Assembly: GCA_963724535.1 (NCBI GenBank)
Contig: CAVRVD010000013.1
Span: forward strand, 186,001 to 250,000
DNA: 64,000 nucleotides
Direction: 5' to 3'
Origin: JADJPO01 sp963724535
GTDB taxonomy: Bacteria; Actinomycetota; Actinomycetes; Actinomycetales; Kineosporiaceae
Made by a program: the position numbers and the translations under genes
Notes under the pieces: model-generated
Databases searched by the model: none
Seen by the model: the letters and a program-made list of their open reading frames with translations, nothing else
Told to the model about the DNA's origin: nothing
In this document: in pieces, positions 16,001-22,621 of the stretch
How the letters are laid out: each line of letters opens with the position of its first letter
Position numbering within the stretch: the first letter of the stretch is position 1

Positions 16001-17458
16001 GTGCCGCCGCCGAACGTCGAGCATCCCGCATGGCCCCGGCAGCGTCTCGCGAACTGCCGGACCGGCGCCGCCCGTCGGTCCAAAGTCGCCGTGCTCGCGC
16101 CGCCGCTGCTGGTCGGGGTGATGGGCCTCGCCTGCTACAGCGTGGTCCGTTACCACCCGGCGATCGTGGCCGGCTACGTACTGGCCGCCGCGGCCCTGGT
16201 CGCCCACCTGGTCCGACCGGGCGCCTGGTCGGTGTCGGCGCAGCGGCGCGGGACGGCGGCCGCGCTGGCCACGGCCGGGCTGCTGACCTGGTTCGTGCCC
16301 ACCTTCACCTACCTGCCCATGGGGCCGCACACGGTGGTACGCGCGGTGCTGGGCGGGGCCGCACTGCTGGCCGCATCGGCACTGGCCACCGCTCGGCCGT
16401 CCTCGGGTGATCTCGCCCTCGGGCTGACACTGACCGGGTACCTGGTGTCCGCCACGCTGCTGATACGTCTGGACCCGGCCCCCTCAATCGACGTCTGGTA
16501 CACCCTGCAGGGTGCCGCCGACGCCCTCGCGGCGGGCCGTGACGTCTACCGGGAGGTGTGGCTCGGCCCTCCCGGGGTGATGGCGGCCTTCACCTACCTG
16601 CCGTGGACGGCAGTGCTGCTCGCCCCGGGACGGTGGCTGGCCGGTGACGTGCGCTGGGCCCTGGTGGTCGTCACCGTGCTCGCCGCACTCGCCGTCCGGT
16701 TCCTGCCGACCCACCGCCCGAACCGAGCGGCGGCGGCCGGCCTCGCTGCGTTGCTCCTCGTGGTGCCCGGAACCGCGACCCAGGTCGAGCAGGCCTGGAC
16801 CGAGCCGCTGCTGCTGGCCTGCCTGGCCGGTGCGACATGGGCCCTGCGGCGGCGCCGGGTAGTCGCCGCGGTGGTGTTGCTCGCCCTCGGAATGGCCTGC
16901 AAGCAGCACCTCGCGCTGCTGCTGCCGCTGCTGGCGGCCTGGCCGCGGTTCGGGCTGCGACGGGCCGTCGCGACCGGAGCCGTGGCGGGCGTGCTGGTCA
17001 GTCCGTGGCTGGTGCTGGATGCCCGTGCCTTCCTCGACGACACGGTGCTCCTGCTGGTGCGGTACCCCGAGATGCTCTTCGCGGACACCCTCTACGTGCT
17101 GTCGGTCAACGAATGGGGACTGGTGCCGCCGTTCTGGTTGACCGGTGCAGTGATACTGACCGCGGTGGTGTCAGTGTCGGTCCGGGTGCGTCGCGACGAG
17201 GTCGACGTGGCGGTGTGGCTGCGCTACGCGGCGCTGGTGCTTCTGGTCGCCAACCTGGTCAACAAGCAGGGGTTCTACAACCAGTACTGGCTGGTCGCCG
17301 CCCTGGTGCTGCTGTCCTGGGCAGCGGCCGAGCCGGTCGCCGAGCCCACCGACCGGCCGGACAGCGGCGTGAGAGCCAGCCCGGACGACGAGGCGTCAGA
17401 TCCGCAGGACGGCTCAGAGCCGGACAGCGGCGGTCAGGCGACCGTCCAACCGGGCTGA
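16001..17458 (+). CDS. GT87-type polyprenol-phosphate-mannose-dependent glycosyltransferase (DUF2029)
   Basis: 485 residues from a GTG at 16001, with about ten hydrophobic segments and a catalytic-type Asp in the first large loop (RLDPAPSIDVWYTLQGAADAL). A conserved KQHLALLLPLLAAWPR helix is present. The shape fits the GT-C family DUF2029/GT87, of which Rv2181, close to this synteny block in mycobacteria, adds alpha-1,2-mannose to lipoglycans. The reaction would use polyprenyl-phosphate mannose on the outer face of the membrane. The acidic, hydrophilic C-terminus (from about residue 445) runs over the convergent NlpC/P60 gene by 45 bases. Confidence 0.78.
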   Translation: MPPPNVEHPAWPRQRLANCRTGAARRSKVAVLAPPLLVGVMGLACYSVVRYHPAIVAGYVLAAAALVAHLVRPGAWSVSAQRRGTAAALATAGLLTWFVPTFTYLPMGPHTVVRAVLGGAALLAASALATARPSSGDLALGLTLTGYLVSATLLIRLDPAPSIDVWYTLQGAADALAAGRDVYREVWLGPPGVMAAFTYLPWTAVLLAPGRWLAGDVRWALVVVTVLAALAVRFLPTHRPNRAAAAGLAALLLVVPGTATQVEQAWTEPLLLACLAGATWALRRRRVVAAVVLLALGMACKQHLALLLPLLAAWPRFGLRRAVATGAVAGVLVSPWLVLDARAFLDDTVLLLVRYPEMLFADTLYVLSVNEWGLVPPFWLTGAVILTAVVSVSVRVRRDEVDVAVWLRYAALVLLVANLVNKQGFYNQYWLVAALVLLSWAAAEPVAEPTDRPDSGVRASPDDEASDPQDGSEPDSGGQATVQPG

Positions 17459-18478
17459 GGCGATCCTGATGACGTCGCCGGTTCGGGGCGCGTGGATCAT
17501 CAGCCCCTTGCCGATGTAGATACCGTTGTGGCTGATCGGGCTGTAGAAGAAGACCAGGTCACCGGGTTGCAGCGTGCCGGCGGAGACCCGGGTGCCGTAG
17601 CCGACCTGCATACCCGCGTTGTGCGGCAGGGACACTCCGGCGGCCGCCCAGGACGCCTGGGTCAGGCCGCTGCAGTCGTAGCTGCCTGGGCCGCCACCGC
17701 CCCACCGGTAGGGCTTGCCGAGCTGGGCGCAGGCGAAGGCGATGGCCTTGGCGGCCCGGGTGTTGGGTGCTTTGATCCCGACCCCGTCGCAGTCCAGCCG
17801 GCCGTCGGCGGACACCTTCACCCCGAGGTCGGCCAACGCGTCGCCGTCCATGCTGCGGCTGACCTGCTGCAGCGCCCGCCGCTGCTCACCGTCGAGCCGG
17901 GCCAACAGGGCCTTGCTCTGGCTGAGCTTGTCCTCGACCGTCTTCTTGGCGCCGGCCAGCCGGGTCCGGGTCTCGCCCAGCTCACGCTTCTGCTCGGCCA
18001 GGGCACCCCGGTCGGCGTCAAGCTGCTCTTGCTCGGCGAGCAACGCCGCCACGCCCCGGGCCTTGCGCTCACCGAGGGAACTGCGCAGCCCGCTGGCCGC
18101 GAGCAGCGCCTGCGGGTCGTCATCCAGCAGTAGCAGCAGGCCGTTCAGGTCTCCGGACTTGTAGGTCTCGGCGGCGAGCCGGCCCAAGGCCTGCCGGGCG
18201 CGTTCCACCCGAACCTGCTGCTGGACCACTCGGACATCGGCGGCCTTGACGGCGACGGTGATGCTGGCGAGCTTCTCCCGGGCAGCGTTGTAGGACTCGG
18301 TCGCCTCGGCCGCCTTGCGGTCGAGCTGCTCGACCCGCTTGCGGACGGTTTCGATGTCCGGAGCCGGGTCGGCGGCGGCGGGAGCGACGCCAAGGGGAAG
18401 CATCAGCAGAACCACAAACAGTGACAAGGCGGTGGCGAGGTGGCTGCGATGCGATCGTCCGGGTTCTGTCAGGGCCAC
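17414..18478 (-). CDS. NlpC/P60 peptidoglycan endopeptidase (RipC/Rv2190c-like)
   Basis: About 354 residues from a GTG at 18476-18478 (another start at 18544 would add 22 residues). A signal peptide with core ATALSLFVVLLMLPLGVAPAAA is followed by a long coiled coil (about residues 45-220, rich in Glu, Gln, Arg and Leu) and then the NlpC/P60 domain with catalytic Cys in SYDCSGLTQASW and His in SPISHNGIYIG, plus IHAPRTGD. It cuts peptide cross-links in peptidoglycan outside the cell; the coiled coil probably holds the enzyme inactive until activated, as for FtsEX-controlled relatives. The stop overlaps the GT87 gene tail-to-tail. Confidence 0.92.
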   Translation of the reverse strand: MALTEPGRSHRSHLATALSLFVVLLMLPLGVAPAAADPAPDIETVRKRVEQLDRKAAEATESYNAAREKLASITVAVKAADVRVVQQQVRVERARQALGRLAAETYKSGDLNGLLLLLDDDPQALLAASGLRSSLGERKARGVAALLAEQEQLDADRGALAEQKRELGETRTRLAGAKKTVEDKLSQSKALLARLDGEQRRALQQVSRSMDGDALADLGVKVSADGRLDCDGVGIKAPNTRAAKAIAFACAQLGKPYRWGGGGPGSYDCSGLTQASWAAAGVSLPHNAGMQVGYGTRVSAGTLQPGDLVFFYSPISHNGIYIGKGLMIHAPRTGDVIRIASARLDGRLTAAVRL

Positions 18479-18508
18479 TGAACCAGTGCTCCGTTCCTCG
18501 ACCAGCCC

Positions 18509-18525
18509 CCGGACCTGACGTCCGG
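18509..18525 (-). promoter_or_regulatory. Leader hairpin before NlpC/P60 gene
   Basis: Perfect inverted repeat CCGGAC-5 nt-GTCCGG about 30 bases upstream of the preferred GTG start at 18478. If transcription starts further up, this hairpin would be in the 5' leader. It does not match any riboswitch class that I can identify. Confidence 0.25.
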
Positions 18526-18684
18526 ACCGTGTCGCGGCGAGCACCCTGGCCGGCGCACCACGACGTGATCGTGACGTCCCTGCGGTGACCCTAGGCCCGT
18601 CGACCTACGAGCGCCAACGTCGCTGAGAGCCAATGCGACGCTAGCCGAGTCCCCGGCCTGGTTCGACGCTCGGCGCCGAAAGGC

Positions 18685-19002
18685 CTACCCGGTTGCCCGT
18701 CTCTTCACGGTCCCATCACCGTCCTTTGACGTTGACCGTCCAGACCCGGCGACACCGTCGGCCTCCTGCTCCGGTGACGGCCCGGTCACCAGACGCAACG
18801 GCGGCACCAGACCCGAGGAGGCGAGCACGGCGATCGCGGCACGATCAGCGCCGTCCAACTCCACCCCGCCCGGCTCCGCGCCGCCCTCCTGCTCGCCCCG
18901 CGGCGGGCCGAGCAGCACGCCGACCACGCAGTCGCCGCAGGCCAGGCCTTGCACCTGGCAGGTGTCACAGTCGATGAGCACGACGCCCTCCTCGAACCGC
19001 AC
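18685..19002 (-). CDS. Small conserved protein with two Cys pairs
   Basis: 105 residues from an ATG at 19000-19002. Residues 10-30 read LIDCDTCQVQGLACGDCVV, a pair of C-x2-C motifs seven residues apart that may bind zinc or an iron-sulfur cluster. The segment GVLLGPP follows, and the C-terminal 40 residues are hydrophilic and low complexity. Small proteins with this Cys arrangement occur near NlpC genes in other actinomycetes (from memory, not checked). Function unknown. Divergent from the CHAT gene over a 513-base region. Confidence 0.65.
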   Translation of the reverse strand: MRFEEGVVLIDCDTCQVQGLACGDCVVGVLLGPPRGEQEGGAEPGGVELDGADRAAIAVLASSGLVPPLRLVTGPSPEQEADGVAGSGRSTSKDGDGTVKRRATG

Positions 19003-19187
19003 GTCGCCACCACCGGCGACCGCCTCGAACGAACGCTGCTGACGCTAGACGGCACCACCGACAACCCGCCTTCCCGCCCGCCCGGGCCCGGACAGACGGC
19101 GTGTCCCTCACCCTGCGGTCGAAGGGCGCCTCGAGGCGGTCGACGAGGTCTGGCCGGCGGGGTGATCTGAAGCCGGTCCGAACCGCG

Positions 19188-19229
19188 GACGGTCCCCGTG
19201 ACGGCGCGCACGCTGCCTCGGGGACCGTC
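19188..19229. repeat. Perfect 11-bp inverted repeat in CHAT leader (first)
   Basis: GACGGTCCCCG at 19188-19198 is the exact reverse complement of the sequence at 19219-19229, with a 20-base loop. It can form a strong hairpin on either strand and lies between divergent genes. Confidence 0.6.
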
Positions 19230-19289
19230 GCTCAGGATCGCCTCCCCATCGGGGTGCTCTCTGCCGATCCCCTCCCCCGGCGGTCGAGC

Positions 19290-19346
19290 AACGACCCTGG
19301 CAGCTCACACTGTTGTGCACCTTCGTCCGCCGCCACCAGGGTCGTT
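19290..19346. repeat. Perfect 11-bp inverted repeat in CHAT leader (second)
   Basis: AACGACCCTGG at 19290-19300 pairs exactly with 19336-19346. The 35-base spacer contains its own small palindrome CACA-CTGT-TGTG. It lies about 170 bases before the CHAT start codon. Confidence 0.6.
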
Positions 19347-19515
19347 CACCGCCGGGGTCCGGACAGGTGCCCGCATCGGTGGACACAAAGGAGACGGGTT
19401 CGCGACAAAACCCTGTCGTGACCTTCCGATGGACCCGAGGACCTTCCAGGATCAACAGATCACTGCAGGTCACAGAGGCTGTCTCGGCCACGCGCCGCCG
19501 GGAGGGAGGGACGCG

Positions 19516-21189
19516 ATGGGTCCGCTCAGGTCCGGGCCGACGGCGCCTGACACCACCGATCTGCGCACCGCGCTGCGCGCGGCGAACGCGACGCTGGACC
19601 GGGGCTGCCTCCTGCCGGGACGGAGCACCGACGCCTGGCGCGCGGTGCGGGAGGTCACCGACGAGATCGTTGCGGCGGCCTGGTGGCTGGCTGAGACCGA
19701 CCCCGGTGGCGCTGTTCACTGCCTGGAGCTGGCCCGACGCACGGTGACCGCAGCGGCCACCGGAGCCGAGGATCTGTCGACCGTCCTGGCCGAGGTCGAG
19801 CATCTGGCGGACGTCGCCGACATCGATCCGGGCCTGGACGGGGTGGCCATGGCGGGGATCGGCCGGATCCGCGCCGCCGCCAGGAGGTCGATGGCCCGCG
19901 CCGTGGTGTACCTGGCGCCGCCTCCGGCCTGCGGTGGGTCCGGGCGGGCGGCCCGCTGCCGGGTCCTGGTGGCCGTGGTGAGCGCCACGGGCGAGGTGAA
20001 CGTGTGGACCCCGGCCACCCACGGCGACGTGCACGACCTCCCACTCGACGAGCTCGCCCGGCCCTGGCCGGCCCGCCCCGACCCCACGGCCCTGCGGCGC
20101 ATCATCACCTGGGCCGGGCCGGTGATGACGACGGTGATCGCCCGGCTGGGCTGTGACGAACCCGCGCCACCGGGGCCCGCCGAGGCGAGACGGGCGACTC
20201 GACGATCGCAGCGGCACCTGGTACTGGTACCGCACGGGCCGCTGTCACTGGTTCCCTGGCACGCCGCGCTGGTCGGTACTGCACCGGCCCGGTATGCCTG
20301 TGAGAGCCTCACCCCGAGCTACTCCTGCTCAGCCCGACAGCTCGGCCGCGCGCGCCAACCGTCGGGTATTGGCCCCGGCCCGGGGGGGATGGTGACCGTG
20401 GTCGCCGACCCGGCCGGCCAGCCGAGGCCGTGGGCCGGTCTCAGCGCCTCCTCGATCACCCGTCATCCGTTCCCACGAGCTCGGCTCTGGGGACGGGTGC
20501 CGGGGACCGAGCGGTCTCGCGTCACCCCGCAGGACGTGCTCGATCTGATTCGGGACGGCGCGTGCGTCCTCGACCTGACCGGACATGCCCGAAGCGACAT
20601 GGAGCCCGATCGAGCCGGGCTGGCCCTGGCCGGCGGATGGCTGTCGGTCTCGGCGGTCCTGAGCCGCCCGGCGGCTTCGACGCCCACTGCGGGGCTCCTG
20701 GTCCTGCCCGGGTGCTCCTCGGCGATCCCGGTCGCCGACCACGACCAGGCCCTCACCCTGCCGGAGGCGATGCTGGGCAGCGCGGCCCACGCCGTGGTGG
20801 CCACCCACTGGCACGTGGACGACGCGTGGGCGGCGACGATGAGCCAGGTGTTCCACGGGTTCCTGGCGGCCAGGATGCCGAGCGGAGCGGCCGGAGGGAG
20901 CTGGCCGGACAGCGCCGGGGCGCTGGCCGCGGCGCAGCGGTGGTTCCTCTCCCCCGGACGCCAGCGGCCGGCCTGGATGGTCGAACTGTTCGACGCGGTG
21001 CTCACCCAGCTGGACGACCCGACCTCAGGCGACGCGCTCGCCTGCTGGGCCGCGTTCACCCATCACGGCACGGGGCAACGGCTCGAGGCCGAACCGGCCG
21101 ACCACCTCACCGGCACCGACCTCGGTTCGGGCACCGATTTCAGTCCTCGGTTCGGACAGCGACCTCAGTACTGCCAACGCAGCCCGTAG
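19516..21189 (+). CDS. CHAT-domain (caspase-like) protease
   Basis: 557 residues from an ATG at 19516 with GGGAGGGAGGG five bases upstream. The N-terminal 230 residues are helical, Ala/Arg-rich and unrecognised (no clear TPR repeats). The CHAT domain covers about residues 230-450: strand and helix HLVLVPHGPLSLVPWHAAL, catalytic His357 in VLDLTGHARSD, catalytic Cys400 in LLVLPGCSSA, and AHAVVATHWHVDD. CHAT enzymes are cytoplasmic cysteine proteases, in several bacteria the executioners of defence or programmed-death systems. Its end overlaps the convergent gene at 21165 by 25 bases. Its substrate is unknown; the neighbouring HTH-like protein and the micropeptide are local candidates. Confidence 0.85.
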   Translation: MGPLRSGPTAPDTTDLRTALRAANATLDRGCLLPGRSTDAWRAVREVTDEIVAAAWWLAETDPGGAVHCLELARRTVTAAATGAEDLSTVLAEVEHLADVADIDPGLDGVAMAGIGRIRAAARRSMARAVVYLAPPPACGGSGRAARCRVLVAVVSATGEVNVWTPATHGDVHDLPLDELARPWPARPDPTALRRIITWAGPVMTTVIARLGCDEPAPPGPAEARRATRRSQRHLVLVPHGPLSLVPWHAALVGTAPARYACESLTPSYSCSARQLGRARQPSGIGPGPGGMVTVVADPAGQPRPWAGLSASSITRHPFPRARLWGRVPGTERSRVTPQDVLDLIRDGACVLDLTGHARSDMEPDRAGLALAGGWLSVSAVLSRPAASTPTAGLLVLPGCSSAIPVADHDQALTLPEAMLGSAAHAVVATHWHVDDAWAATMSQVFHGFLAARMPSGAAGGSWPDSAGALAAAQRWFLSPGRQRPAWMVELFDAVLTQLDDPTSGDALACWAAFTHHGTGQRLEAEPADHLTGTDLGSGTDFSPRFGQRPQYCQRSP

Positions 21190-22121
21190 CTGAGCCCCTC
21201 CCGGGGGTGGACGGTGCGGAACTCCACCTCGCCCGCGGTGTCCGGGCTCACCTCGGGCGTGCCGGGTGGCAGGTCGTCGACGATCCGGTACGGAACACCG
21301 GCCAGCCGCCACACCCGCGACGGCAACGGGTCGAACCGCAGCCTCAGTTCGAACTCGTCGACCCGGCGGTGGGGGCTCAGCACGAAGTATGGACGGAAGT
21401 CCCGCCGGTCCAGCGCCGTGACCCGCACGCCGAAGGAGTGGGCCTCGCCGCGGTGCAGCGGCCGCGGCAGGCGCAGCTCGCCGGCCCAGATCGTCGAGGT
21501 GGACAGGGTGATGGACTGCACCAGGGTACCCCCGAAGATCATCTCGGCATGGAGCGGATGGCGGGGCAGGGATCCGGCCGGCCCGGGGAAGCTCCAGGTG
21601 GCAGTGAGTACATCCAACCGGCTCACGGTGCAGACGATCGTCCGCTCCTCGAACAAGGTGACCGGGTCACCGGTCAGGTGCAGGATCGACCGGAGCCGTC
21701 TGACGTACCAGCCCGGCGGGGCGTAGGGACTCGCCGGGTCCTGCTCCACGGCCGGGCCGTCCAGCAGCAACGACTCGGCCAGCAATGCGAAGCCCTGATC
21801 GGCGCGGCGCATCACCGTGCGCGGGTTCCGGTCGATCCGATCGGCGAGCCAGCGGATGCGGGACTCCAGGAACCGGTTGCCCGGTGCAGGATCGAGGGCC
21901 AGCGCGGCAGCCAGCACCATCCGCACGTCCTCGGGCAGGGTGGCGATCGCGGTGGCCAGCTGGTCAGTGAGCTTCTGACGGGCCTCGCCGATGTCGTCGC
22001 CGTCCCCGATCCCGCACACCCGCCGCAGCTGCGGGCCCAGCCGGGCGAGTAGATCGGGCTCGTGGACGCCGAGACCGCGGCGCATCTGTTTCAGCTCCGC
22101 GACGAGCTCGTCACGCGCCAC
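21165..22121 (-). CDS. Unrecognised protein: HTH-like helical N-terminus plus beta-rich C-terminus
   Basis: 318 residues from a GTG at 22119-22121 preceded by GGGACGGG; a GTG at 22226 would run through the hairpin at 22201-22224 and is unlikely. Residues 1-130 are helical, with ELKQMRRGLG, a conserved-looking IATLPEDVRMVLAAALAL, and RNPRTVMRRADQGFALLAE that resembles a recognition helix. Residues 150-318 are beta-rich with many Arg, Leu and aromatic residues (one piece is WYVRRLRSILHLTG) and end in GLSYGLRWQY. There is no signal peptide or membrane segment. I do not know the family. Its place, tail-to-tail with the CHAT gene and downstream of a micropeptide gene, suggests a regulator or partner of them. 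Confidence 0.7.
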   Translation of the reverse strand: MARDELVAELKQMRRGLGVHEPDLLARLGPQLRRVCGIGDGDDIGEARQKLTDQLATAIATLPEDVRMVLAAALALDPAPGNRFLESRIRWLADRIDRNPRTVMRRADQGFALLAESLLLDGPAVEQDPASPYAPPGWYVRRLRSILHLTGDPVTLFEERTIVCTVSRLDVLTATWSFPGPAGSLPRHPLHAEMIFGGTLVQSITLSTSTIWAGELRLPRPLHRGEAHSFGVRVTALDRRDFRPYFVLSPHRRVDEFELRLRFDPLPSRVWRLAGVPYRIVDDLPPGTPEVSPDTAGEVEFRTVHPREGLSYGLRWQY

Positions 22122-22200
22122 AGTCGACCCGTCCCGGCACCCGGCGACGGCGTTCGTGACGAGACCACCGTGCCATGAAACCGACCCTAGCCAACGCCGT

Positions 22201-22224
22201 GCCGGGCGTGGAACCACGCCCGGC
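22201..22224 (-). terminator. Perfect 11-bp hairpin downstream of the micropeptide gene
   Basis: GCCGGGCGTGG-AA-CCACGCCCGGC, 11 paired bases with a two-base gap, 16 bases after the micropeptide stop. It has no T-run, as is common for GC-rich actinobacterial terminators. It would separate the micropeptide transcript from the gene at 21165-22121, or leave a stable 3' end on a small RNA. Confidence 0.6.
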
Positions 22225-22240
22225 ACAGCGGCTCAGGGTG

Positions 22241-22312
22241 TCACCACAGTCCGGCGACGAACCCCCACAGCGTCGAGATGAACGAGAGCGGGATGCTGAA
22301 GTGCGTCTCCAC
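22241..22312 (-). CDS. 23-residue hydrophobic micropeptide
   Basis: 24 codons from a GTG at 22310-22312 to a TGA at 22241-22243. AAAGGAAA lies seven bases upstream of the start, one of the best ribosome sites in the window. The peptide begins METHFSIPLSF and continues into a hydrophobic helix (FISTLWGFVAGLW) long enough to insert in a membrane. It is flanked by a hairpin in the leader (22338-22356) and by a strong hairpin after the stop. I do not recognise it. Possible roles are a membrane-active toxin-like peptide, a leader peptide, or a substrate/activator of the CHAT protease; none is proven. Confidence 0.5.
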   Translation of the reverse strand: METHFSIPLSFISTLWGFVAGLW

Positions 22313-22621
22313 GGCCGTTTCCTTTCGGCAGGTCTCGACAGCGATCTGCTGTCGTGACCCAGCCGACGTGGCAGGCCGTCGCGCTCCGTGGTCCCTTTCC
22401 GGGCACACCCGGCCGCATTCGGGGCACTTTCCGGACGGCTCGTCCCGACGTTCGCCAGGACGTCACCGATGGCTGGCCGTCGGGGTTTCTGCCGAGGGCT
22501 GTCGCTGGCGTTTCACGGGCGATTGTTGGGGGGCCTCGCGAGTTGTCGGCGGGCCTCGGAACCGCGAGGCGTCAGCATCGCGACCACCGCCGAGCGGGCG
22601 GCGCTGGGCGAGATCTGGTGC
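22313..22621. promoter_or_regulatory. 309-base region before micropeptide, with leader hairpin
   Basis: This space between the micropeptide start and the end of the ZIP/CNB gene should contain the micropeptide promoter. A perfect 7-bp inverted repeat CGACAGC-GATCT-GCTGTCG is at 22338-22356, inside the presumed leader. Beyond 22400 I see no other structure and no convincing gene on either strand; the open frames there look like mirror images of the ZIP/CNB gene. Confidence 0.4.

Larger units (their letters stand above)
19003..19515. promoter_or_regulatory. 513-base non-coding region upstream of the CHAT gene with long inverted repeats
   Basis: I see no convincing gene here. The frame of the CHAT gene is open upstream but its composition is unlike coding sequence, and the start is fixed by a strong ribosome site at 19500-19510. 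Two perfect 11-bp inverted repeats lie inside: 19188-19198 with 19219-19229 (20-base loop), and 19290-19300 with 19336-19346 (35-base loop holding a smaller CACA/TGTG stem). A short direct repeat GACCTTCC occurs near 19420-19450. The region probably holds two divergent promoters plus a structured leader. Confidence 0.5.

Noticed and set aside
18545..18684. cyclic-di-AMP (ydaO-type) riboswitch upstream of the NlpC/P60 gene
   Set aside because: This class often precedes wall-hydrolase genes in actinomycetes, but I could not match its conserved elements on the minus strand; only a simple hairpin at 18509-18525 is visible.
19198..19515. N-terminal extension of the CHAT protein
   Set aside because: The frame is open but Pro/Gly/Arg-rich without order, contains both long inverted repeats, and the GGGAGGGAGGG ribosome site points to the ATG at 19516.
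21165..22121. Possible bacterial gasdermin as partner of the CHAT protease
   Set aside because: No N-terminal lipidated Cys, no pore-forming beta pattern followed by a short C-terminal inhibitory tail; it instead has an HTH-like helical N-terminus. I kept it as unrecognised.
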